From contig URMR01000005.1 of NCBI GenBank assembly GCA_900548935.1, positions 1 through 31,576 on the forward strand: DNA of 31,576 bases. Reading direction: 5' to 3'. Origin of the DNA: an uncultured Collinsella sp. (lineage in GTDB: Bacteria > Actinomycetota > Coriobacteriia > Coriobacteriales > Coriobacteriaceae). A program made the translations under genes and the position numbers. Below are positions 24,123 to 30,618 of the stretch, in pieces. The notes under the pieces were generated by a model. It was given only the letters and a program-made list of their open reading frames with translations. It made no database searches and was not told the DNA's origin. The first letter of the stretch is position 1, and each line of letters opens with the position of its first letter.

Positions 24123-25017
24123 CCTGACCTCCCTGATCAAATTGAATCATCTCGCCAAGAATGCGAGAGAGCTCTTCCTCATCCTTAAACTCAATCTCGA
24201 TCTTATTCTTACCGCGCGAGCTCTTTACGCGAACGTTTGTGTTAAACACCTGACGCAACACACGTGCTGCCTTCTTAAAGGACTGAGGCGTGGCGGGTCG
24301 GGGCGTCTTAGGCGTCTCTCCGGCAGAAAACAGTGGAGCAAGATTTTCTGTCGCTCGGACAGACAAACCCTCTGCAACAACCTTTTCAGCAAGCTTAATG
24401 CGTGCATCTTCATATGGAACCGCAAGAATTGCACGAGCATGACCGGCAGTCAGCTTGCCTTCGAAGATCATCTGCTGAACTACCTCTGGAAGATCGAGCA
24501 AACGCAACGAATTGGTAATTGCTGAGCGAGACTTGCTAACAGCCTTTGACAAGGCTTCTTGGGTCATACCGCTTGAATCGATGAGCTGTCGATACCCCTT
24601 AGCCTCTTCAACGGGGTTGAGATCAGAGCGCTGGAGGTTTTCAATCAGCGCGAGTGCAAGCATTTCCTCATCATCAACGTCCTTAATGATGACGGGGAGC
24701 TCCTCAAGGCCAGCAAGCTTTGAAGCCTGATAACGGCGTTCACCTGCAATAATTTCATAGCCATTACCGTGCTTGCGCACAAGAAGCGGCTGCAGAACAC
24801 CATGCTCCTGGATTGACTCACTCAACTCACGAAGCTCAGTCTCATTGAAATGAATTCGTGGCTGATTTGGGTTCGGAACGATATCTTCGATCGGAAGCTT
24901 GGTTTCCGAAGCGGCATTTGATGCCGACACTGTAGATCCACCAGTCTCATATTCAGCTTCTGAGACCAGTGCATTGAGTCCACGACCCAAGCCGCCGCGC
25001 TTCTTAGGGCTAGGCAC
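24112..25017 (-). CDS. parB: chromosome-partitioning protein ParB
   Basis: CTP-dependent clamp that loads at parS and spreads to organise the origin for segregation. 301 aa. N-terminal RGGLGRGLNALV; CTP-binding ParB/Srx domain about 40-130 with ETELRELSESIQEHGVLQPL, IAGERRYQAS (GERR) and ALIENLQRSDLNP; HTH about 140-190 (EALSKAVSKSRSAITNSLRLL); C-terminal dimer region FNTNVRVKSSRGKNKIEIEF. The start is GTG at 25017, overlapping the parA stop by 8 bases. Three perfect parS sites lie just upstream of parA. AT-richer by eye than genes to the left. Confidence 0.96.
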   Translation of the reverse strand: MPSPKKRGGLGRGLNALVSEAEYETGGSTVSASNAASETKLPIEDIVPNPNQPRIHFNETELRELSESIQEHGVLQPLLVRKHGNGYEIIAGERRYQASKLAGLEELPVIIKDVDDEEMLALALIENLQRSDLNPVEEAKGYRQLIDSSGMTQEALSKAVSKSRSAITNSLRLLDLPEVVQQMIFEGKLTAGHARAILAVPYEDARIKLAEKVVAEGLSVRATENLAPLFSAGETPKTPRPATPQSFKKAARVLRQVFNTNVRVKSSRGKNKIEIEFKDEEELSRILGEMIQFDQGGQDEE

Positions 25018-25810
25018 GCTTAATCACCTCTTTAGCAAGGTTCATATACGCCTTTGCGCCCTTATTCTGTGGCGCATAGGTAATTACGGGTTCACCGAAC
25101 GACGGCGCTTCTGAGATTTTAACCGTACGTGGAATCAGGGTCTTGAATGCCTTGTCTCCAAAATACGATTGAACCTCTTCGACAACCTGATTCGAGAGCG
25201 ATGTGCGCGAATCGTACATAGTCATAAGCACACCATAGGTATCAAGGCTCTTATTTAGGCGTGTTTTAACCATCTTCATTGATTCAAGCAGTTTTGTGAC
25301 ACCTTCGAGTGCGTAATATTCACACTGAATCGGAATCAAAACACTGTCTGCTGCCGTTAACGCATTAATGGTTAGCAAACCAAGCGATGGCGGACAATCG
25401 ATAAAGATGAAATCAAACTCATCCTGAACAGGCTCTAGCAGATCTTTTAAGCGAGTTTCACGAGCAATCGCGCTCACAAGTTCAATTTCCGCGCCAGCAA
25501 GTTGGATGGTAGCTGGAATCACAAAGACCTTTTTACAATTTGTATCAAGAACGAGCGATTCTGCCGGAACGTCATTCAGCAACGCATCATAGATACAATG
25601 ATCCAGTGCTTCTTTTTCAATTCCAAAGCCGCTCGTGCTATTGCCTTGCGGGTCAAAATCAACAATTAGAGTCTTTCGACCTTGTTCACCCAGCGCAGCT
25701 GCGAGATTTACGGCTGTCGTAGACTTACCCACGCCACCTTTTTGATTGATGATTGCAATGATACGCGTGTCTTTTGCGCTTTTAGAACGCTTAACGTCGC
25801 GAAATCCCAC
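25010..25810 (-). CDS. parA: chromosome-partitioning ATPase ParA (Soj)
   Basis: Deviant-Walker ATPase that works with ParB in origin segregation. 266 aa from the GTG at 25810, which has AGGAGG four bases upstream. Deviant Walker A NQKGGVGKST with Lys24 and Lys29; DFDPQGNSTSGFG; IDCPPSLGLL (Walker B); and the ALTAADSVLIPIQCEYYALEG segment, given here in part. The frame continues upstream through two parS sites, yielding repeated MFHVKH; those starts (25864, 25903) lack ribosome sites and are rejected. Overlaps parB by 8 bases. Confidence 0.96.
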   Translation of the reverse strand: MGFRDVKRSKSAKDTRIIAIINQKGGVGKSTTAVNLAAALGEQGRKTLIVDFDPQGNSTSGFGIEKEALDHCIYDALLNDVPAESLVLDTNCKKVFVIPATIQLAGAEIELVSAIARETRLKDLLEPVQDEFDFIFIDCPPSLGLLTINALTAADSVLIPIQCEYYALEGVTKLLESMKMVKTRLNKSLDTYGVLMTMYDSRTSLSNQVVEEVQSYFGDKAFKTLIPRTVKISEAPSFGEPVITYAPQNKGAKAYMNLAKEVIKRA

Positions 25811-25847
25811 GGTCCCTCCTGGTGTATTAAGGTTGTTAAACGGAGGA

Positions 25848-25863
25848 TGTTTCACGTGAAACA
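25848..25863. promoter_or_regulatory. parS site 1
   Basis: Perfect TGTTTCACGTGAAACA palindrome, 38 bases upstream of the parA GTG. First of three sites with exact 39-bp periodicity. Confidence 0.95.
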
Positions 25864-25886
25864 TTCCGATTCGACATTGACTGCCA

Positions 25887-25902
25887 TGTTTCACGTGAAA
25901 CA
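25887..25902. promoter_or_regulatory. parS site 2
   Basis: Perfect 16-bp parS, starting 39 bases after site 1. The 23-base spacers on its two sides are equal in length but different in sequence. Confidence 0.95.
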
Positions 25903-25925
25903 TGGCAAGTCGTTACCATCCATTA

Positions 25926-25941
25926 TGTTTCACGTGAAACA
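25926..25941. promoter_or_regulatory. parS site 3
   Basis: Perfect 16-bp parS, starting 39 bases after site 2 and one base past the rsmG stop codon. Confidence 0.95.
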
Positions 25942-25942
25942 T

Positions 25943-26680
25943 CTAGGCAAGCGGATTCTTCTTTGCCATGCCATTAGCACGCGGAAGGGAAACGGATGAC
26001 GGACGAGATTTTTTTAAAATAATGAACTCTCGATGCCCCAGGCCATTTGGCAAATTCAAATCATCCGTCATAAGCGTGGTAAACCCGCATATCTTAGCAG
26101 CAGCCATGCCAGACTGAAGTTCATCGTCCGACGGGTTCCCCTTAGTAATGACAAAGAGGCCTCCATCTTTTAAAAAAGGAGAAGCGTATTCAACAAGAAC
26201 TGGTAACGGTGCAAGTGCTCGGGCGGTGACAACGGCATATTGCTTCTTATGAGATCGTGCGTACTCTTCGAGACGATTATGAACGGCCTCAGCATGTTTC
26301 AGGCCAAGCCCCTTCACAAACGAGTTGACTGCATCGACCTTTTTACCAACTGAATCAATATAGGTAGCCCTACGACCACTTGCAATTGTCAGAGGAATGC
26401 CGGGGAAGCCAGCACCTGTACCCATATCAAGAAGTGCTCCCTTGGGGGCCTTATTGATATATGGAAGCAACACAAGCGAGTCAAGAATATGAAGGACGGC
26501 AGCGTCTTCAATTTTTAGGATGCGTGTAAGATTGGTGGTCTTATTGATCTCTAATACAAGGTCCAAATGCTGAACACAGGCACGGAGGGCATCATCGGAG
26601 ACCTTCAAAGAATAGTCTTCGCAATACGCAATTAGACGGCTCAGCATCTGGCTTGCCTGCTCATCAGTTAATACAAACAA
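25943..26680 (-). CDS. rsmG: 16S rRNA (guanine-527-N7)-methyltransferase
   Basis: Also known as GidB; SAM-dependent methylation of G527 in 16S rRNA. About 245 aa from a TTG at 26680, chosen because AAAGGAG stands five bases upstream; the frame extends to 26749 without a ribosome site and across a terminator. SAM motif I is LLDMGTGAGFPGIPL; the N-terminal INKTTNLTRI and VTARALAPLPVLVEYASPFL are family segments. A strong terminator separates it from jag, so it probably has its own promoter or receives read-through. It ends one base before parS site 3. Confidence 0.94.
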   Translation of the reverse strand: MFVLTDEQASQMLSRLIAYCEDYSLKVSDDALRACVQHLDLVLEINKTTNLTRILKIEDAAVLHILDSLVLLPYINKAPKGALLDMGTGAGFPGIPLTIASGRRATYIDSVGKKVDAVNSFVKGLGLKHAEAVHNRLEEYARSHKKQYAVVTARALAPLPVLVEYASPFLKDGGLFVITKGNPSDDELQSGMAAAKICGFTTLMTDDLNLPNGLGHREFIILKKSRPSSVSLPRANGMAKKNPLA

Positions 26681-26725
26681 GACGACTCCTTTCTGACAAA
26701 AATCAGTGTATCGAGAACTTTTGAC

Positions 26726-26757
26726 AAAAAAAGGGGACGTGAAAACCACGTCCCCTT
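26726..26757 (-). terminator. intrinsic terminator of jag
   Basis: Minus-strand stem GGGGACGTG/CACGTCCCC (9 bp, 26747-26755 with 26733-26741), 5-base loop, then seven U (26726-26732). It lies 19 bases past the jag stop, splitting the usual yidC-jag-rsmG run. Confidence 0.9.
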
Positions 26758-26775
26758 AGCATAGGCTCGAAAATC

Positions 26776-27345
26776 TTATCGAGCAACAATCACAACATGT
26801 CGATCAGGATCAGAGCCCTCAGAATGCGTGTCGACAGCATCGTTACCACGAAGAGCAATATGAACCAGTCGACGCTCATAAGCATTCATGGGCGGCAGGG
26901 AAACACTCTTATGAGTGCGAATAGCGCGCTCGGCAGCGGACTGTGCCATAGAAGCAACCTTGTCCTGTCGACGGCTCTTATAACCCTCGACGTCAACGAC
27001 AACCGGATACCTAAAGCCAAGCTTGCGGCTCACCAATAGGGAGAACATAACCTGAAGAGCATCAAGGGTACGTCCATGACGACCGATGAGAACAGCAAGA
27101 TCCGGAGCGGTTACGTCCAGAATCAACTCACCCTCATCGCCCTCGTACTCATCAATAGGAGAGTTGGCGGCATCGAAGTGCGAAAGGATGGAACGCAGAA
27201 TGGAAATCGCAACATCGGCAATGGTGTCGAGCTCCTCATCAGTCAGCTCTTCACCGGCCTTGTAGCGCTGTGCAATCTCGGGATAATCGCCCGCAATCTG
27301 CGGGGCAACCTCCTCAAGCATATCCTCGATGATCTCTTCAGACAT
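26776..27345 (-). CDS. jag: KH-R3H RNA-binding protein Jag (KhpB/EloR)
   Basis: Cytosolic RNA-binding protein encoded next to yidC; in firmicutes and streptococci KhpB/EloR influences cell elongation and division. 189 aa. An acidic N-terminal region (EEIIEDMLEEVAPQIAGDYP) stands where many firmicute homologues have a Jag_N domain. The KH domain has LIGRHGRTLDALQ (GxxG loop) and the C-terminal R3H domain has MNAYERRLVHIAL and GSDPDRHVVI. The ATG at 27345 with TGGAG upstream is preferred to a TTG at 27357. A 12-bp palindrome sits just before the ribosome site. Confidence 0.93.
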   Translation of the reverse strand: MSEEIIEDMLEEVAPQIAGDYPEIAQRYKAGEELTDEELDTIADVAISILRSILSHFDAANSPIDEYEGDEGELILDVTAPDLAVLIGRHGRTLDALQVMFSLLVSRKLGFRYPVVVDVEGYKSRRQDKVASMAQSAAERAIRTHKSVSLPPMNAYERRLVHIALRGNDAVDTHSEGSDPDRHVVIVAR

Positions 27346-27360
27346 AACGTACTCCAAAAG

Positions 27361-27372
27361 TTAGGTACCTAA
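27361..27372. repeat. 12-bp palindrome, copy 2
   Basis: TTAGGTACCTAA, identical to 23860-23871. It lies between yidC and jag, overlapping the region just upstream of the jag ribosome site, where it could act as an operator or RNA hairpin. Confidence 0.7.
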
Positions 27373-27390
27373 ATAAGATTGATATCCCGA

Positions 27391-28161
27391 CTACTTCTTC
27401 TTGTGCGGACGCGGCTTCTTCTCGCGACGGGTAACCTCGACCTGCAGCGGAGCGTTCTTGAGGCGCTCCTCCTCATCGGCCTTAGCCTTGTCGATAACCT
27501 TCTGCGTCACGAAGATCTGCTGGATAACCTGCCAAGCAGAAGACACATCGTAGTACAGCAGAACGCCGACGGGCAGGCTCCAGCCCATCCAAAGCATCAT
27601 GACGGTCATTACGACGGCCATCATGCGCATGCTCTGGGCCTGCTGACCAGTCTGATTGCGAGACATATACAGCTGCGGAATCAGAGTCAAGACAGCGAAG
27701 AGAATCAGGCAAACCAGCGCAGGCAACGCAACCATAAAGCCATCGGCAAAGGAAGCGCTCGGCGTGGTGGTAAGGTCAGGCAGGATGTTGAAGAACGAGA
27801 ACTTGCCGTCGCTAAAGTAGTTCGGCAGGTTACGCAGCAGCGTAAACAGGGCGAACAGGACAGGCATCTGGATCAGCAGCGGCAGACAACCAGCCATGGG
27901 GTTGAACTTGTTCTCGCTGTAGAACTTCTGCATCTCCTCGGCCTGACGCTGGGGATCGTCAGCGTAGCGCTCCTGAATCTCGAGCAACTTGGGCTGCAGC
28001 ACCTGCATGCGCGCCGTCGACTTTGTCGACTTGAGCATGAGCGGCGTCAGCAGCAGACGGATGATGACCACCAGGATGATGATGGACAGGCCCCAGTCGA
28101 CCGCAAAGGTCTGGATGAGCTTGAGCAGCTCGAAAAGGATGTTAACGATCCAATCCCACAT
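27391..28161 (-). CDS. yidC: membrane protein insertase YidC/Oxa1
   Basis: Inserts and folds inner-membrane proteins, alone or with SecYEG. 256 aa, the short Gram-positive form without the large periplasmic domain. TM1 about 22-42 carries the conserved hydrophilic-groove Arg35 (VIIRLLLTP). A cytosolic coiled hairpin follows (MQVLQPKLLEIQERYADDPQRQAEEM, about 52-80), then FNPMAGCLPLLIQMPVLFAL, further TMs and MMLWMGWSLPVGVLLYYDVSS. The basic C-tail (REKKPRPHKKK) may bind the ribosome. No lipobox is seen at the N-terminus. The ATG at 28161 has GGAGG nine bases upstream. Confidence 0.95.
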   Translation of the reverse strand: MWDWIVNILFELLKLIQTFAVDWGLSIIILVVIIRLLLTPLMLKSTKSTARMQVLQPKLLEIQERYADDPQRQAEEMQKFYSENKFNPMAGCLPLLIQMPVLFALFTLLRNLPNYFSDGKFSFFNILPDLTTTPSASFADGFMVALPALVCLILFAVLTLIPQLYMSRNQTGQQAQSMRMMAVVMTVMMLWMGWSLPVGVLLYYDVSSAWQVIQQIFVTQKVIDKAKADEEERLKNAPLQVEVTRREKKPRPHKKK

Positions 28162-28190
28162 GTAAGTTATCCTCCGATAGCGAGTGCCCG

Positions 28191-28415
28191 TTAGGGCACA
28201 GGGTCATAACCGCCGACGTGCAGGGGATTGCAGCGAGCGATGCGCCTCACGGCAAGCCAGCAGCCTCTCAAAACACCGTGCTTCTCAATCGCCTGGATGG
28301 CGTATTGCGAGCACGTTGGGTAATAAATGCAGGCGTCAGGTAATAAGGGCGAAATAACCTGTTGATATATGCGAATAGGAGCGATGGCAACACGTCGCAA
28401 AACGTGATTGCTCAT
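28191..28415 (-). CDS. yidD: membrane protein insertion efficiency factor YidD
   Basis: A 74-aa small protein with the DUF37/YidD pattern: amphipathic start RRVAIAPIRIYQQVISPLLP, then CIYYPTCSQYAIQAIEKHG, GCWLAVRRIARCNPLHVGGYDPVP. In E. coli YidD aids YidC-dependent insertion. The ATG overlaps the rnpA stop (ATGA, 4 bases), so translation is coupled, and yidC follows 29 bases on. Confidence 0.95.
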   Translation of the reverse strand: MSNHVLRRVAIAPIRIYQQVISPLLPDACIYYPTCSQYAIQAIEKHGVLRGCWLAVRRIARCNPLHVGGYDPVP

Positions 28416-28750
28416 CGCTCCTCCCCGGCAACGCCGGCGCGTTTCATAAGCGAACGCAATGCCTTGTCCATCTCCTGCGGCGAGGAGATCCTCGTCTTGG
28501 GAGTCGCGAACAAGATGATGTCATAACCCGCAACGGGAAATCCGCAGCTGCGGGCGGCCTCGCGCATCACACGCTTAGAACGGTTGCGCACAACTGCGCA
28601 ACCGAGCCGTTTAGCACCAACGAAGGCGACCCTTCCGGAGTCGCCTTCGCCAACCGATTCACATATGGTCATTCGAATCAGAGGGTGATTGAAACGACGC
28701 CCCTGACTGAACACATGCTCGAAATCTTGCCGAGACTTAATAGTCTTCAT
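28412..28750 (-). CDS. rnpA: ribonuclease P protein component
   Basis: Protein subunit of RNase P, which matures tRNA 5' ends. 112 aa. Signatures: MKTIKSRQDFEHVFSQGRR, GRVAFVGAKRLG and the RNA-binding helix VVRNRSKRVMREAARS (RNR motif). It follows rpmH by 20 bases. The ribosome site is weak, which fits coupling to rpmH. Confidence 0.95.
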   Translation of the reverse strand: MKTIKSRQDFEHVFSQGRRFNHPLIRMTICESVGEGDSGRVAFVGAKRLGCAVVRNRSKRVMREAARSCGFPVAGYDIILFATPKTRISSPQEMDKALRSLMKRAGVAGEER

Positions 28751-28770
28751 GCGAGATGTGTGTATCGCTG

Positions 28771-28905
28771 CTAGACAGTGAGACGCTTGCGGCCCTTGGC
28801 GCGGCGACGGGCGAGCACGGCACGACCACCCTTGGTGGCCATACGGGCACGGAAGCCATGGGTCTTGGCACGCTTACGCTTATTAGGCTGATACGTACGC
28901 TTCAT
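28771..28905 (-). CDS. rpmH: 50S ribosomal protein L34
   Basis: 44-aa basic ribosomal protein: MKRTYQPNKRKRAKTHGFRA at the start and RAVLARRRAKGRKRLTV at the end. The ATG at 28905 has AGGAGG eight bases upstream; a longer frame to 28965 crosses a leader hairpin and was rejected. First gene of the rpmH-rnpA-yidD-yidC run. Confidence 0.97.
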   Translation of the reverse strand: MKRTYQPNKRKRAKTHGFRARMATKGGRAVLARRRAKGRKRLTV

Positions 28906-29250
28906 CTTAAGTTCCTCCTGCTGCATTTCGAGTGTCCGCGGGAGCGCGGACGCAGATATAGACACGTGAGCTTGAAGATTGTAGGGAAATCAATGTTCAA
29001 ATGTCAAGAAATCAAAGGTAAAAGGTCGCGCAGTTCACACGGTTCCCCCATAAGCCCAACTGAAATTTGCGGGGTACGGCAACTTTTCACGATATTTCAT
29101 CGAGTTTTCAACAGGTCATGTTGGCAATGTTGAGAACTTTTCGCCCGTTTTCCAAAGTTTTCAACAGGTTTTGAAAAGTTGTCGAAAGATGAGAAACATT
29201 GCACGGTGAGCTACTATTTGTTCGAAACCTTTTGAAAGATTGCGAGCGGC
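28906..29250. other. oriC: candidate oriC region between rpmH and the GHKL-wHTH gene
   Basis: 345 bases without genes between divergent rpmH and the plus-strand genes leading to dnaA, AT-richer than the surroundings. Two copies of TTTTCAACA (29105-29113, 29158-29166) and one inverted TTCTCAACA (29128-29136) differ from the DnaA-box consensus TTWTCCACA by one or two bases. The rpmH/dnaA boundary is a classic origin location. The rpmH promoter must also lie here. Not proven: the boxes are not consensus and no unwinding element was defined. Confidence 0.5.
28934..28951 (-). promoter_or_regulatory. hairpin in the rpmH leader
   Basis: GTCCGCG (28934-28940) pairs with CGCGGAC (28945-28951) around a 4-base loop, about 30 bases before the rpmH ATG. 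It may regulate or stabilise the leader. No known riboswitch is recognised. Confidence 0.4.
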
Positions 29251-30603
29251 ATGTCTGACGACTTTTACACCATGGTCGATTCCGGAGACCCGGCACCCGA
29301 CAACGAGCACATCACCGGCGTGCGCGAAAAGCGCGGACAGGAAGAGCAAGCCGCTGCGAAAGCGCAGGGTGCCATGTATGCCGCACGCATCGCGGTCTAT
29401 GACGACATGCTGTCGACGCCGCGCGTCATCGTCATCGAACCGAAAGACGTGCGCACCTATCTGGAAGAGACAACCAACACCGTCTACCAGTGCATGAAAG
29501 AGCAGGGTGGGCACATCTCGCTCATGGTTATCCGCGAGATTGTCGAAAACTTTATCCACGCCCACTTTGCAGAGCCCATCATCTCGATCCTAGACGGCGG
29601 CGACACCATCCGATTCGCAGATCAGGGACCGGGGATCGACGACAAGGAGCGCGCCTTCGATTTTGGCGTCACCAGCGCAAACAGCAACATGAAGCGATAC
29701 ATCCGCGGAACCGGAGCTGGGTTTCCCATGGTGCAGGAGTACCTGGAAAACGCCGGCGGCGCCGTATCCATCGAGGACAACATGGGCAACGGAACCGTGG
29801 TCACGGTAAGCCTGAACCCCAAGCGCGTGCAGGAAATCGAGCGTGCCGGAGGGCGGGGAGCCGCCGTGCGCCCCGAGACGGAGCGGCCGGCATACGCCCT
29901 GCCCAGCACGTTTGCACAGCAGCCCATGGCGGCACAGCAGATGCAGCAACCCGTGGCGCACATGCAGCAGCCTGGAGCTTTTCCCGCACAAAATCCCCAG
30001 GCACCGCTGCGCCACACGGCGCAAAACATGCCGGAGACCATGGGCTCGGCAGATCTGGACACAGGCACTGTGCAGCAGACGGTGGCCATGCCAAACGTCG
30101 CGCAAATGGGCTACCAACCATACCCGCAAGGATATCCTCCCCAATATATGACGCAGCAGGGATATGCCCAGCCGTATCCGCAGCAGTATCCTCAGGGGTA
30201 CCAGCAGCCGTATCAGCAGATACCGCAGGGGCAATTGAACCCTTGGGCCCAGCAGATGCCGCCGCAACCTTACCAACAGTGGCCGCAAAGTTTTCAACAG
30301 CAGATGCCGCCCATGCAGAGTTCTCAACAACCAGCAGCTCAAATGATGTATCCTAATGCGGCGAATCAATACGCGCAACCGCAGTCGGACGTGTTTGTAA
30401 GCGAACGCGGCAACGCCGCATTAGGGTATCTGGCCCAAAACCAAGAGTGCGGCGCAACGGACCTGGCGCGGGCGTTTGGAAACTCCGCACCCACCTGGTC
30501 GCGCACGCTCAACGATTTAGCGCAGGCGGGCTTGGTAATCAAACATGGGCAGAAATACCATCTGACCGAAATTGGAAGCGCTCGCGTGCGGGCCCAAGCT
30601 TAA
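29251..30603 (+). CDS. GHKL ATPase / Q-P-rich linker / winged-helix protein next to dnaA
   Basis: A 450-aa protein in three parts. Residues about 60-190 form a histidine-kinase-like ATPase: N-box IREIVENFIHAHF (Asn100), G1 ADQGPGID (Asp124), G2 RGTGAGFPM (152-160), and EDNMGNGTVVTVSL. No phospho-acceptor His domain is visible, recalling anti-sigma-kinase-type GHKL proteins. Residues about 205-378 are low-complexity, rich in Gln, Pro, Tyr and Met with repeated YPQGY/QQPY units. Residues about 382-448 look like a winged helix (GYLAQNQECGATDLARAFGN, then RTLNDLAQAGLVI and a KYHLTEIG wing). The ribosome site before the ATG is weak. The stop lies 15 bases before dnaA, so the two genes are probably cotranscribed. 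Function unknown; a role in origin or dnaA control is suggested only by position. Confidence 0.85.
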   Translation: MSDDFYTMVDSGDPAPDNEHITGVREKRGQEEQAAAKAQGAMYAARIAVYDDMLSTPRVIVIEPKDVRTYLEETTNTVYQCMKEQGGHISLMVIREIVENFIHAHFAEPIISILDGGDTIRFADQGPGIDDKERAFDFGVTSANSNMKRYIRGTGAGFPMVQEYLENAGGAVSIEDNMGNGTVVTVSLNPKRVQEIERAGGRGAAVRPETERPAYALPSTFAQQPMAAQQMQQPVAHMQQPGAFPAQNPQAPLRHTAQNMPETMGSADLDTGTVQQTVAMPNVAQMGYQPYPQGYPPQYMTQQGYAQPYPQQYPQGYQQPYQQIPQGQLNPWAQQMPPQPYQQWPQSFQQQMPPMQSSQQPAAQMMYPNAANQYAQPQSDVFVSERGNAALGYLAQNQECGATDLARAFGNSAPTWSRTLNDLAQAGLVIKHGQKYHLTEIGSARVRAQA

Positions 30604-30618
30604 GGAACGGGAGAGACA

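Noticed and set aside
25811..25903. N-terminal extension of ParA with repeated MFHVKH
   Set aside because: The repeats are two parS sites read as codons. No ribosome site precedes those ATGs, whereas GTG at 25810 has AGGAGG.
25848..25941. Regularly spaced identical repeats resembling a short CRISPR array
   Set aside because: The repeat is the 16-bp parS palindrome next to parAB, the spacers are 23 bases, and no cas genes are present.
30291..30329. TTTTCAACA and TTCTCAACA inside the GHKL-wHTH gene as DnaA boxes
   Set aside because: They fall in a Gln-rich coding stretch where CAACAG codons are frequent, so chance occurrence is likely.
29590..30378. 262-codon minus-strand frame rich in Leu, Arg and His
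   Set aside because: Shadow of the Q/P-rich linker of the plus-strand gene.
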